In this document: piece by piece, positions 47,801 through 59,917 of the stretch
How positions within the stretch are numbered: the first letter of the stretch is position 1
How the letters are laid out: every line of letters begins with the position of its first letter
Source: Amyloporia xantha
Taxonomy: Eukaryota; Basidiomycota; Agaricomycetes; Polyporales; Adustoporiaceae
Reading direction: 5' to 3'
Assembly: GCA_036971615.1 (NCBI GenBank)
Contig: JAYKKR010000015.1
Coordinates: forward strand, 434,001 to 498,000
DNA: 64,000 nucleotides
Notes under the pieces: model-generated
The model's database searches: none
Seen by the model: only the letters and a program-made list of their open reading frames with translations
Told to the model about the DNA's origin: nothing
Program-made: the position numbers and the translations under genes

Positions 47801-50800
47801 TGCTCCCACAGATCGGTCAAGTCGGTGTCAAGGAACTGGTACGGGCCCTGGTCGTCGTTAATATAAAGTGTGTGGAAGTAGGCTGAGAGATCATAGACGC
47901 TCTTATCCCAGATGGCCCAGAGACTGAACGCAACAATAAAATAATAAAGGAGTTAGCTAATGAATACCTGGGCAACACACTATTTTGCTTACCGTTGATC
48001 GGTCGTAGGATCGGGTTCGTCAGCACCAGACGAATCCTGTCCCTCGCCGTAAACGTATGACTTGTCATACACAAACGCGCCTATGTGGAACTGGTTCATT
48101 TTCGGCTGGAATACGGCGGTGTACCAATTGTTTGCATACAAAGCACTGGATTTATGCGACTGCAAAGGACCCGAAGTATGTATCGCTGTCTCGGAGACTG
48201 CGGTAAAGTTGGTAGGGGGCGTCAGGGTAAGCTGCGCACTGTTCACAAGCCCTGGACAAGCCAGAGTGAGAGGCGGCGGGAAGTAATATGTCAGGTCTTG
48301 CCCTGCGAGCTGTTCAAGAAGACTTGCACTATTGCTCGGCTCGCTCTGGATATCACTGTGATCTCCTTGGACGAAGTTGCTGACGTCATAAACCTGCCCT
48401 TGGACGGCGACGTAGAAGTCGTTGGTTCCTGTGTGCTCGCCGAGCTGGGTCGGATTCCACGCTTTGTCATAATCCGGGCATAACAGGCGGCCGAAAACGA
48501 TGATGTAGAAGAGGACGATGCCATTGAAGAGGAGGATCAGGAAGAAGATCGCGAATTTTTCCCGCCACGCAAGTCGAATGTCTGCACGTTTCATGCGTCC
48601 GACTTTCCTGAGACAGAAATTTGGTATCCAGAAGGTCATCATCCAAACGACGATGAGCCAATATCGCCGAGTACGACTGGACGGTACTTCCTCCACGGTG
48701 TTCGGCGCCTCTCGGACGATCATTTCGCCAGCCTCCTTCGTATGCTCCAGAACAGGCGTCCCCCCGTAATTTTGGCCCTTCTTGTCCCACTCCGATCCCC
48801 AAACTTCGCCATCTGGTTCGCTGTACCCTGGTGTTCCTTCCAGTTTGGGAGGAGACAATCCGACCTGCGCATAGCCACCATTCGAGTTGGGCTCGCGGTA
48901 GGAGGTTCCGTTGGTCCCTGTTCGAGCCAGCAATAGATTGTCGTCGCTCCCTGTACCATAGTACGTCCCGGGTGTTGCGAACGGGCCTTCTGGATGCGTA
49001 TACTCAGTAGCATCATCGGGCAAGACACTCTCTTCATCATCGCCGCCCTCTCTTGAACCCTTTCGTTGCTCCTTCTCCGCCGCTCGTAGAACGTCTTCCG
49101 CCATTTTCCAAGATGAATAGGTCAACCAGATCGACCGATGGCCCACCACGTAATCGACACCCTCTTGCCAACCGTTCGCCTGCGCGCACTGTCTGATCCG
49201 CTCTGCCTCTGAGCCCCGCATCGTCGGCACATACCTGTCACAAAATGCGGCGTGCTCGAAGTCAGCGATGAAGTCCGTCTTCCGTCGGGATACCAGATCC
49301 GGTAGAAGCAGAGCACGAATTTGAGCCTTGACTCTCCGCTTATCGAACGAATTCGACGAGCCCGAGTCATTCGGTCGAATACACGACACTGTCCATAGAC
49401 GGGTCCTGTCAAGGCTGGCGGTGATTTCGGAAAGCTGGTGGTTGAGCTGGGTCGTGATGGGGTAGACTTTCGACGGGTCCAAGTGGGGGTGCTCTTCATT
49501 CTCCAAGGGCAAGGCACCATCACGCGAGAGTATCCCTGTTGGCTGACGAAGAGGACGCGAGGAAACTTGAGCTTGGACGATGATGCTTTCATCCTTCGTG
49601 TGTCTCTCTGTGGCCAGGCTAGGTCCCGACATGAGCTTGGCGACGAACGAATCGGTGGAGTTGCGAAGAAGAGTGACGAAGGCTGAGTCCAGGATGTCGG
49701 CGTCCTTCTCGATGAAGTCCTGAATGTCGTAAGAGCAAGGACCCGCAAAGTGGTTGATCCCAAACATCTGACTCGGTGAAGGCTCTTGGGGGCTTGCAAT
49801 GAAGGATGCATGAACGCCGAACTTCCCGACAAGATCCTGCAACATTTCCTCGTCCCTCTTCTCTCCGCTCTTGCCCGACTTGAAGGATGAACACGCCTTG
49901 TTCATGATGCCTAACATCCCCCCTGGCTTCTTACTCGCCCTCTCGCTAAGCTGGGACCCACGCAGCAGTTCAATACAAGCCGAGTTGTCCATTGTCGTGA
50001 TCGGGGGTAAGGAGATACCATCGCCGGTAAGTTGACCGTTGTATCCAACCGAATCCTCGAATATGTTACGGAGCACGTACGAGTGGACCACCTCATTTGA
50101 GAAGTTGATGCAGAACTCGTCGAAGCCCGCTTGACCATGAGGCGAGAGTAGCGGGGCAGGACCACCGAAGTATACGGATGCTGAGCCGGGAGGTCCCTTC
50201 GTCTGGAATCCAGGCTGGTCCAACAGAACGATCTGAGACGGAGGCGGTGGATCCTGAGGACTAGGAGCAATCCTGTGATTGGCGGTTTCAACGACGAAAG
50301 CGAACAAGATCGCGTAAAGGTCACGCATGAGTGAATCGCGCTGGGCCGCACTCTGCTGTACATTGAGCATGACCGTGTATAACTCCTTCCGGACATAGCT
50401 TGTCTTATTCGTGAGAGTCTCGCTCAGTTCGTCCAAAGGGACTCCCAATAGTCGGGCCACTTCCTCCAGAACCAATGGATTAGCGACGTATGCGGAAACG
50501 TCGCGCCCATCCGACTCGGTGAACTGTATGTTTCCTAAGAGCAAGATGGCTACGAGAAGGCTGAAGATGGATGCGATATGCTTGGACTTGAAACCAAGGG
50601 TCTTCATTGCCACGCGTAGATCGTCCATGGCAATGGAGTCGTCGCTGAACGGGCCGGAAGGTAGTCGGTAGCAGCCTGAGGAGGCGAGGAGGGCATAGTC
50701 CGACGGATCCTCCAAATTGAACCGATCTCGTTCCTCCGGAGTTGCTCCAGCCAAGAATTGGTAGAATACGTGGTATGTTCGTTCCTCGTATGAGAGTCGG

Positions 50801-51484
50801 TTCAGGCGGGATTTGTCAAGGCCAAACGTGAGGACCTTCGCCGAGCTGATGCGACCACGCTCGCTGAAATGCAACTCGAGATATCGACCATGGCGCGACG
50901 CATTGGGATTGATCAGCGTCTTCGCGTTACCGAACGAGTCGAGAAGTGGAGTAAGAGCCTTGATCTGGTCAGCCAGTCTGTTCTCCTTTTTAGAATGCGC
51001 AGACAGTCTTAGGACCTGGTTCACAACAAGCTGTGAACTAGAGCTCTTGCCAGAGGCGGTGATTCCTCTAAGAACCTCGTTAGTTGGTTGCACAGCTATT
51101 TACGAATCGTGTGGAAACTCACCGGAACACGATCGACTGCGACTCATTTCTCCTCCTCATAAGCAGGTACACTCTGGCAGCAAGGTCGAAAAGGTGTGGC
51201 GGCAAAGGTGGTGGACCACCTGGTAGAGGCAGACTAGTGTCCTTGTAACACCGCTCCTCGTAGTCCTTCGCACTGGCATCGTTCACGTTAGCCAAGGCTT
51301 TGTATGGATTAATGACAACTAGGTTGGATGTGCCGATTCTTGCATATGGTAGGTCTGCCCGAAAGCGTGCTTGGAGGACGGAGAGAATGGCATCATCGGA
51401 AGGGTAGACTGTCGCAGACGTCGAGGATGAGACGAGATCCGTGAGCTCTCCAGAGCTAATCGCCTGAGATGGTTGGGTGGCCAT
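44814..51484 (-). CDS. chitin synthase with N-terminal myosin motor-like domain (class V/VI type)
   Basis: Polymerises UDP-GlcNAc into cell-wall chitin at the plasma membrane. The myosin-like head helps deliver or tether the enzyme at growth sites. Roughly 1,950-2,000 residues come from many exons; the second exon alone covers about 1,000. Order: a myosin head with a P-loop-like [11 protein letters not shown] formed across intron 1 and an actin-side HCIRPND-like [11 protein letters not shown]; then two membrane segments ([38 protein letters not shown]). A cytochrome b5-like domain ([17 protein letters not shown]) comes next. The catalytic domain has [35 protein letters not shown] and the product motif [14 protein letters not shown]. 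Further helices, a Gly/Met/Pro linker, and a DEK-C domain ([20 protein letters not shown] then [15 protein letters not shown]) end in TAG at 44814-44816. All catalytic motifs are intact. A transposon lies 188 bases upstream of the start codon. Confidence 0.94.
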
Positions 51485-51663
51485 GGCCGACGAAAGGAGA
51501 GGAACGCAAGAGCGTGTTCACCGCTCTGCACGACGAGCTCGCAGGTCGAAGTGGTGGTGAGAAATGAAGGTGATGCAGACCTTGAGGCAGACGGCAGACG
51601 GCAGTAGGTCCCCGTAGAGACGTCTCGAACGCGTGACCGGGATGTGACACCTTGGCAGTCCGC

Positions 51664-51671
51664 ATTTTCCC
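51664..51671. repeat. left target-site duplication, 8 bases
   Basis: ATTTTCCC abuts the left inverted repeat directly. The identical octamer abuts the right end at 52170-52177. The match is exact and lies outside the inverted repeats. Confidence 0.85.
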
Positions 51672-52169
51672 AGGACCCCGGCGAATCCCCCAAGAGCCTC
51701 GATCCCATTTGGTCCGAAAATCGGCCAAAATTTCGAAAATGTTCGATCCAAAAGGCCGAATTTGGGGGGCGTAGGTCGAAATGTTCGGTGCCATAACGGT
51801 CCGAAATGTACCTCTCAGCCCGCATGTCCGATCCTATCAGGGCCGAAATCCGGCCAGTCCTGGCGCGGAAATGGACAGGCCGGTCAAGCCGACGGGCATC
51901 TCCTCAGACGCCTCTTCGGTCCCCTGCCGAATGCTCTTCCGTGATCCAGATGGCGTGCAGACGGCGCCGAACAATTCCAGCACCGCCCGATGAGCAGATC
52001 GGCCTTTTTTGCGAGGCTTTAGCGATTTTAAGAGGTTCGATCCCATTTGGGGCCGAAATCAGGCCTTTTGCTGCGAGGTTATGTGCCCAAAGTCCGAATT
52101 GGGCGTCGGGCGAGGTCCGAACGAAGGACGATTTGGGATCGAGGCTCTTGGGGGATTCGCCGGGGTCCT
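51672..52169. mobile_element. 498-bp non-autonomous DNA transposon (MITE) with 36-bp terminal inverted repeats
   Basis: Both ends begin AGGACCCCGGCGAATCCCCC and stay identical for 36 bases (51672-51707 and the complement of 52134-52169). Eight-base direct repeats (ATTTTCCC) flank the element, as expected for hAT-superfamily insertion. There is no transposase frame inside. The interior contains subrepeats: GATCCCATTTGG at 51701 and 52039, and a GGNCCGAAAT-type core at about 51711, 51789, 51840 and 52049. The perfect inverted repeats and intact target duplication suggest a fairly recent insertion. It sits between beta'-COP and the chitin synthase gene, within the latter's upstream region. Assignment to hAT rests only on the duplication length; the terminal bases are not the usual CAGGG. 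Confidence 0.88.
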
Positions 52170-52177
52170 ATTTTCCC
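52170..52177. repeat. right target-site duplication, 8 bases
   Basis: ATTTTCCC immediately follows the right inverted repeat and copies 51664-51671. Confidence 0.85.
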
Positions 52178-52636
52178 TCGCCACTGTTCGCCGCGTTCTA
52201 CGTAACTAGAAACACACAACACTACACACCACGGAGAACAACAAGCTATGTATTAGCTACCGATAAGATGGACTCTTCAGCTTCAATCCATGGCCGGTGA
52301 CATGCTTTGCCTCGAATAACAGACCCACGTACGCATTCTTCTCATTGCCAATTCGTGGTGGCATGGTCACCGCATCTGCCAGAGTGCGGTATCGATATAT
52401 TTGTTGGTGCAAGAATAAATAATCTGACATGCCATTCTGTGCTCTGACTAATTCTCTGTGCAAAGACAAAATAGCCATCTCATGACTCGCTCGGGACGAA
52501 ATCATGGACACAGTCCGGCGGAACGCCTCCTAACCTATACAAAGAGCAGCGTCTCGCTTCACTACTCCTCTGGTGGTTCTGCTGCTCCTGGATCTATTCA
52601 TATCACTACCGTGAGATTGTGGCATGCGCAGCGAGA

Positions 52637-55551
52637 CTAAGCCCACAAACCTGAGGTCCCATTCACAAGCGGCTGAGACTGCCGAGGTTCTCCACGCTCA
52701 CGCGCCAGTGCATCTTCCCACCCTTCCTCGAATAGCTCTGGGTTGTCGGCAGGGTGAGCGATGGCCGACGCCAGCTTTGGTTTTGCTTTCAACTCTGACC
52801 GCCATGCCTGTACTGCCTCCGGAACTTTGCTTGGCGCGTATGCCCGCGCGAACATGGCAGCCTCGGGGGCTCGGTGCGTCTTGACCAGCAGGTCAACGCA
52901 TGGCTTGGGATCACCCAACTGCAGGAGGGACGCAAATGCGAGGTTATTTTGTCCCTTTTGTTCTGTAAATAGACCTGATCAGGGAGAATTCCGCTGAGGC
53001 GCTGTCATGACGTTTACTTACCTGCGGTCGCCGCTAGCTTAGCTAGACCATCTCTATCGCCGATAGCAAGGAGAAGGAGCATAAGAGCGCTGAGATCTCC
53101 GGCCTTTTCGAAACTCTCTCGGGCAAGATCAAACCGCCATACGGCTAATGCCCGATCGCCGATCGCTTTCCACTTAGTCTCCGCCTCCAAGTCTGGAACG
53201 GATCGCGCGATCTCTACAGCTGCATCCAAATCGTCCAATTGAAGGGAGAGGTCGAATTTATGATCTGGGTCAGTCGTGACCTGGAGCGCAAGCTCCTTCA
53301 ACCCTGCGCGAGGGGTTAAACACGGTTTGAAATACAAGCACATTTTAAATGCTCACCTTTACCCTCCAAGAATGTGGCAACCTTGCTCCTTTGCTCTTTG
53401 GGAATAGTGGGTAGAATTTCTGCGGCAGCATCCATGTCTCCTTGCAGCACAGCAGTTTGATACTCCACCAAACTCAGCGCCAATGTGTAGCTGTAGACAT
53501 TCATATCCTTGTCCACAAGATAGACACGACTGTGCGCGGGGATGTATCCGAGCAAGTACAGTGGTCTGTGGACAGGTGAGTGTAAGCTAAAGCCAGAGAT
53601 TGTATCACATACGTGTCGAAGGGCGTGATCGTATATGACTCAGTGCCAACGAAGTAGTTCAATCTATTCGCGGCAGTGGTATAGATGAAGCAGTCCCCAA
53701 TCCATCTTGCTGTCCTCACACTGTGAACATATCAGTAATAGCGATATGAATACAGATGATTTGCCAACCCGTCAGGAATTTCGGCGACAAGCTCGAACGC
53801 CTCTTCGACACCTTCGTCTCCAATGTCTGCGCCTTCTTCCAATTTTGCATTGTATGCGTCTCGGTCGAAATGCAGTACATAGAAGGAATCGTCGGTCGCA
53901 ATAGCAACCAGCGTCCCAGTGCCAGACCAGAAGACCTTCAGAGACTAGGTCAGAGTAATTCGCACTAGCAGTGTGGATATCACCTACGTTTTTGGCGTCT
54001 GCCTCGATTCTCCGCACAATCTCTCCTGTTTCCCAATCCCAGAACAGTACAAAGCCGCCGCCTCTAGCAGCTAGTAGTGTTCCACCGTGTAGCGCGTCGA
54101 TGCTCCAAGAGCCTGCACCTTTCATCCCAGCACCGCTACGCTCCCGGAAGTTCTTGTAGACGCGAACTTTCATCCTGCCTTCAAGGACAGCGTACGTGTT
54201 GGAGTCTCCGGCCCATGCGAAGGAGTTACCATTACCAAACGCCTTGTTCCGCCACGCAAGTGCCGTGTATACAATGTACTCGCCATCGCCGACAACCGTA
54301 ACGAATCTCCCATTGGGTGAGTGATTAAGCGATGTCGCGTATATCTCGGTCGTGCCGAGCTCTTTGATAGAAAGAGGAACCCTATTGCCCTCGGCGAGAG
54401 TCTCCTCTTGCACGGTCTGGATGTTAGCGGACAGCACCTCGTTGTTGTGCGTGTATATAAGTTTGCCGGACGGGTCCATGCTGTATGTTGGCTCATCGCG
54501 ACCCAGCTGCCCACCAGTAAATCACAATATAGCAAAATATGTGTTAGGCGACATTACCTTCACGACCACAACACCCTCATCATAACCAACCGCAACCTCA
54601 TTCGAACTCTTACGGAGAGCAATGCACCAGGCGCGCTCAAGGGCATAGCTCAAAGTGTTCTCCAATCGATACGTTCCACTGTTCCACAGCTTGACCGTCC
54701 CATCTTCTCCACCGCTGATGATGAGTGGCAGGTTAGGGTGAAACGCAACGAAGAGAATGTTGTTGGAGTGGCTTTCTAGCGTTTGCACACAGCTTTTGCT
54801 GAGATAGTCCCAGATTTTGACAGTACGATCGTCGCTCGCTGTGACTAGGTAGGGTTTATCTGCTCCGGGGTAGAATTCAACGTAGTTGACACCCTTGTCA
54901 TGAGCCTCGAGTGTGAAGTTCGGAGTAGGCGAGCCTAGAGACCACATTTTGACGGTACGATCGAGACATGATGACGCGAAGGTGTTAGGATCTTTGGGGT
55001 TCACTGCAATATTCATGATGTAGTGGGTATGTCCTTCATATGTCTACAACCAGAATCAGGCGTATGAGTAGGGATGTTCTGGCATGATTGCGCACCTGTA
55101 TACACCTCCACTGCTTGTCCCAATCCCATGCCCTGATTGTCATGTCGTCGCTCCCAGTGAGGACAATACTTGCAGTGGGATGAACAGTGAGACATCTGAT
55201 ATAGTCCGGGTGCGCTTCGAAAGCGACGACCTTCTCGTGCGTGTTATAGTTGAAGACACGAAGTTGGAAGTCATCCGAACCAGCCACGAACCAGTTCTTG
55301 CGCGGTATGAAGCGGACACACCGCACAGGAACTTCGGAAACCTCGAATGTCTTGATGATCGCACCCGTGTCGTGATTATAGATGTTGACAGTGCCATTAT
55401 ACAGACCTGTGAGAAGCCATGGTTCTGTTGGGTGAAAGTCTACTCCCTTGACACGATCCGAGCGACTGAAAAGCTTCCTCTAGACGAACCAGGGTGAACG
55501 GCAGTGCTATACAGACCGTGCTTGCGAACTCACGTTAACATCTAAGAGCAT
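52637..55551 (-). CDS. SEC27: coatomer subunit beta' (beta'-COP)
   Basis: WD40 subunit of the COPI coat that drives Golgi-to-ER retrograde transport and binds dilysine cargo tails. About ten exons give roughly 840 residues. The start at the ATG at 55551 encodes MLLDVN, which joins across an intron to RKLFSRSDRVKGVDFHPTEP, the conserved opening of the family. Successive blades follow: FVAGSDDFQLRVFNYN, VLTGSDDMTIRAWDWD, FASSCLDRTVKMWSLG, VTASDDRTVKIWDYLS and IISGGEDGTVKLWNSG. The second propeller has SFAWAGDSNTYAVLEG and GGFVLFWDWETGEIVRRIE. An alpha-solenoid comes after it (DLDAAVEIARSVPDLEAE, KWKAIGDRALAVWRFDLA). The end is NGTSGLWA and TAG at 52637-52639. No damage was seen. Confidence 0.95.
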
Positions 55552-56635
55552 GATGCTCTTTGAGGATACCTGTTCCGCGACGAATGTCGAACGTTGAAGA
55601 CTCCTACCAGCACTAGTGTTCCGATACGAAGATGTCCTCGACGGTCTTCTTTTGCCCGCTAATTAGAAGATTACGTTGCGGGCGTACACAGGTGTAACGG
55701 TACACCTAATTACAGCTGCTCGCAGTACGTGGAAGGGACGTGGGAAAGTAAATAAACCAATGCTCTCTTTGCCAAATGTTCTACTGAAAGCCTACTGTCG
55801 TTGGCGACGACTGACTCGCAAGCAATCTCTTATTTATGCAAGGAGTCTTTTATGTTCTAAGTCTGGTAGATCTGGCTCAAGCTGTCCTGTGATCTACCAA
55901 CCACTGCTCGGCCCTGCTGACTTGAAAGGTTCCATGTCATGAACTGCTCGGTCCTCGTGGGCTTTGGATCTCATTCACTTCTGCATCATTTCTGGGGGAG
56001 AACCTACGGTTCACATGCCTGAGGCAGTGAGCCTCGATGTCTGCCCAGAGCTGCACATTCGTTATCAAGCAGAGCGGGCCATGATGTGCAAGTTCTGCTA
56101 CGCGCTAACACCATTCATTTCCGCAAGCCGGCTATGCGACGCAGCACGCTCACTCTTCTAATCAACGTGTCTTTGGTGATGTTGTTTTGATAGCTGTTTA
56201 TCTGGCCCCGCAGAGTTGTATCTGTGCAGCAGCCCAGGTATATTGATGAGATCACGATACATGGGCATTCTTCGTACGTCAAAGGTGTACTTAGAGGGTA
56301 TATTGCCTATGTCGTTTTGGCAATATTCAACTGATTGTTCTAGGAGCTATATCTCTGGTTTGCACGTTAACACGTGCTGTACATGCTTTCCTTGCGTCAG
56401 ATGCGCTGCAAGAGTGATCTAGAGTCCCTATCATATCGCTCCTTATAGGAGTCTAGAAAGCGTGTTCGTCTGCTGTGCACCTCGATGAAACCTTCAGGCA
56501 ACCCCATCCCGCCCCCAATATATATGCGCCGTGTCCGCGATGTCTCTTTTTGCATCGCTCAGAGAGCTCTTCCTTCACGTTGTTCTGCCATTTTTGCTCT
56601 TCTCTACACTTGTGAACTTGTGATATTCCACAGCG
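55552..56635. other. divergent intergenic region between SEC27 and the WW-like membrane gene
   Basis: 1.08 kb between two divergent start codons. Both promoters lie here. Plus-strand frames (55676-55942, 55964-56161, 56216-56422) have no recognisable content. The last 60 bases before 56636 are pyrimidine-rich leader-like sequence. Confidence 0.45.
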
Positions 56636-59600
56636 ATGGCTTCGCCTCCTGGGCCTTCCACCCCTTCCGTGGCTTCGCCGCCTGGCTCTCGTACCTCGTC
56701 GCCCGCCAGGTCATTGCGTACACGTATGGGTACGATGATGCGACGGACCTCAACCGGACTTGGCTTAGGAAAATCAAATTCGCTTCTCCGATCTACGTCG
56801 AAGAATTCTTTGAGAGTGGATTCGACGCTGGCGTCGTCTTCCTCTCCCGAGCATACCGTACCCAGCCCTGTATTCGAATCGCCTGCGCGTGAAGCTGCGG
56901 CCGAAGATCCCCCTGTTATAGTCGCGCCGCAGCCAGCACTGGGCCCTTCACCGCTGTCAGAGGCGACATCGGCGCCGGCAGATTCTAGTGATCAGTCGAC
57001 CCCTGCTCCTGCCCCTGCTCCGGCTCTCGAGCCCATAGAGGTGACGACCAGTCCTGAGGCGATGGAACTGCCGCGTTCGTCTTCACCTGATCCCCTGCCT
57101 GCAGTAGACTCATCGTCACAACCTGCAGTTGCACCCGAGACAAGTGCAAGCCCTCCACAAATTCAATCCGAGCCAGTACGTGCAGAACAATCCGTTGTCG
57201 CCGAGGAGGTCGTCGCAGCTCCATCTGCCAACGAAACCGCAGTGCTTGTAGCATCTGGCTCAGGCTCGGTAGACGTTGTACCCGCAGCGACTGTCACCGA
57301 TATTCCTGGCTCTCCCCCTTCGATGCCTGCAGGACCGCAAGAACCGACGGATAGAGAAGAAAGGTCCGGATTACTTCGCTTGGAGTGACGAGCGTGCTCT
57401 TGCTCCAAGTTGGTCAAGGTCAAGTATGGACAAGGAAGAACGGGAACAGAAGTCGAGCGTCCCTGAAGTCATTGCTGCCGTCTCTCACGGATCCACACAG
57501 CCTGTCCGTGGTCGCACTAACGACGCGGAAGCATACGCTTGGGGAATGGACATCTCTATATCACCAAAGCAGTCGGTGTCCAGTCTTGGAACAGGATCGG
57601 TCCGACCAAATGAACCTCCACAACCTCTGCGTTCCGGTCGTGCCTCAACTAGAGGCAGCAGGTCGTCGATAGCATCGTCCTACGGTCATGTGGTCATTTC
57701 AACTGCAGGGAAAAATGTGAATGTCTCCATGGACCCCAGCGATGGTGATGTGAGGCGTGGTCGAAGCCCTGGTCCCAGTGTTCGGTGAGTCCTATTGGCA
57801 AGTTGATTAATCCGCCTCTTGACGACCATTTTAGCATTTCCATGGATGACCCCTTCGCTGATCCTCCAGAGGAGACCCAGCCTATTCCGATCCCGAAAGC
57901 AAAGGCTCTCTCTCCAATCGAAAGCATCGATACACCTTTGTAAGTTTCCTCTACTCCAACCTTCCTTCTCACACTGATTGGAGGCATAGACCAGAGAGAA
58001 CGCGAGACCCGGCTTGGACGGCTCCCATTACATTTCCACTACCTCCCCAGCGAGATGTCATTGGTCCTAGGTAAGCACTTTCTACTATGCAGACCCATAT
58101 GTAATGAATACTAAAGATTTCGTAGATCCCTTCGCGACGCGCCCTCCGCTTATAGTCTGGGTGAAGGACCAGCAATGGCGGACCCTGCAGAAGTCCCACG
58201 TGATACTGAGTGAGTTTATGCATTTCCTCGCTGTCCTGCTCATGTTCTCATTTTGAACAGTGAGAGGTTGCCCCTGCTTCATCGTCCCGCCAGTGCAGGC
58301 TTCCACGGTAACGGGAAGTCTAACACTCTCAAAGATATGTTTTCGAGTGAGGCGGTCCCTTTCCCGACAGGACAGCTATCTCCGGAGCCGGCTGCGGCCC
58401 ACTCTATTGAGAGGCTCGGGTGGACAGAGCACACGCTTCCTGATAGCTCCTTCTACTACTCGCACGCTTCCATGCGAGTTGTCACTGACGTGGATCTACG
58501 CAACGTCAAGAAGTTGAAAGCGGTCACTGAGTACTTGCAGAAGAAACTTCCGGAAGATATACGGTTGCCGACGCAGGGCTGGGAACTGTGGCTCAGGGAC
58601 GCAGCAACGGGAAGACAGGATTTCAGACCTGTAAGGAATTGGGTGAATCACAAAGCGCGGATCTTGACGTTCGACCTTCCCCCAACTCTGGTGGGCGATG
58701 CGCAACATGATCAAGTTACCGACGACGACAGTGAGTGCGCAAATTCTCAAACAGAGCCTTATCTAACTGTCACCTGGTTTAGGGTTGGACATGGAATACC
58801 GCTACTGGACGTTCCTTGAAACTCATCCAGCCCATGCACCTCTTCTACCTGAAAGCCGCGCTGAAGCACTAGACGCTCTGACATGGTCCTACACAGGTTG
58901 GGCACAACTTTCTTAATTTGTTACGTTAAACTCACGGCGATATATGAATAGATTCTCTCCTGCCCTCCGCGACACCTGTGCCAGCCCCCTTCACCCCCCA
59001 AGAATGTCAAGAACTCATGGGTCTCCTTCGTCAACTTGACGGTGGCTCTAAGAGTGCGTCGGTAGCTCAGACACGTGTCGTTGCCCGAGTATTGGTTCGA
59101 GTTGGTAGGTGTCCTTAGTGTTCAACTGTGCTGTCCTCATCGCTTGTATTTTCAGCTCAATGGCGACAGTACCATTATCGTCCAAACAAGCCTTTGCCTC
59201 GAGATGCGGCCAAGGGCCTACGTCGCTCTCAACGGCGTACTCCCTTCGGCCGTGCAGTAGCGGACTTCCTCATTTCATGTCTATGCTTGGGTATCCCTTG
59301 GTTGTTCGTAGATCGCTCGCGTCGCCAAAGAATTGACGAAGAGAGCGGGATCCGCAGCGCGGGTCCTATGCTCATGATTGGTGCATGCGCTTGCTTAGTG
59401 GTGGGTCTCACCTTCATCATTGAGTTTATCGTCGTTCATGACGCCGCTAGGCTGCTGTCATCTTAAGCGCTTCGGTAACCCTCATCTCGTTGCCTGGCTT
59501 GGACGATATCTCCCGGTTAGCTGGGTTGCTCGCCATCTTGTTCTCGGCTTCGAGTATGGTATCAGCGGTGATCGCACTGTTTCGATACAAAGCCGACGTG

Positions 59601-59917
59601 GAGCGAACAGTGGTCCATGTCGGTGGTGAGGGGCTAACACTGCTGTCGGTAAGTGGTATAATGCACACCATTGGTGTGAGTCTAACAGATTTGTGCAGAG
59701 ACGCAGCGTTGTGATGTCCCTCCCGTTGGTTTTCCTGGCGTGGGGGATTGCCGCCTTTATAACAGGAATTACTTTCTACTCTTTCCGGGGTGCCACGATG
59801 ACAGGTCGAAATGCCATCAGGCATCCGTTCGAAGATTATACCCATTGGACCGTTGTCGGGACGGTGGGAGGCCTTGCTGGCTTGTTGCTCGTATCAGCCT
59901 TGCTTGCTCGTCGGTGA
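56636..59917 (+). CDS. large membrane protein with a WW-like segment, function unknown
   Basis: About eleven exons give roughly 850 residues. The N-terminal half is disordered, rich in Pro, Ala and Ser, with SPxx sites and PAPAPAPALEP. The middle includes SYGHVVISTAGKNVNVSMD. The WW-like segment reads GWTEHTLPDSSFYYSHASMR followed by VVTDVDLRNVKKLKAVTEYL. The C-terminal third is a multi-pass membrane region: AVADFLISCLCLGIPWLFVD, GPMLMIGACACLVAAVILS, LLAILFSASSMVSAVIALF, SLPLVFLAWGIAAFITGI and TVGGLAGLLLVSALLARR, with TGA at 59915-59917. Its architecture matches the gene at 19.6 kb. A broken copy of its 3' end lies at 62.7-63.2 kb. Likely an integral membrane protein; the biochemical role is unknown. 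The junction near 57366-57412 is the least certain. Confidence 0.8.

Noticed and set aside
52037..52050. GGTTCGATCCC resembling a tRNA B-box, suggesting a SINE
   Set aside because: It lies inside the element with perfect inverted termini and an 8-base target duplication; there is no A-box or tRNA fold upstream and no A-rich tail.
51781..52300. Plus-strand frames across the MITE
   Set aside because: They only translate the element's internal GGCCGAAAT-type subrepeats and carry no transposase motifs.
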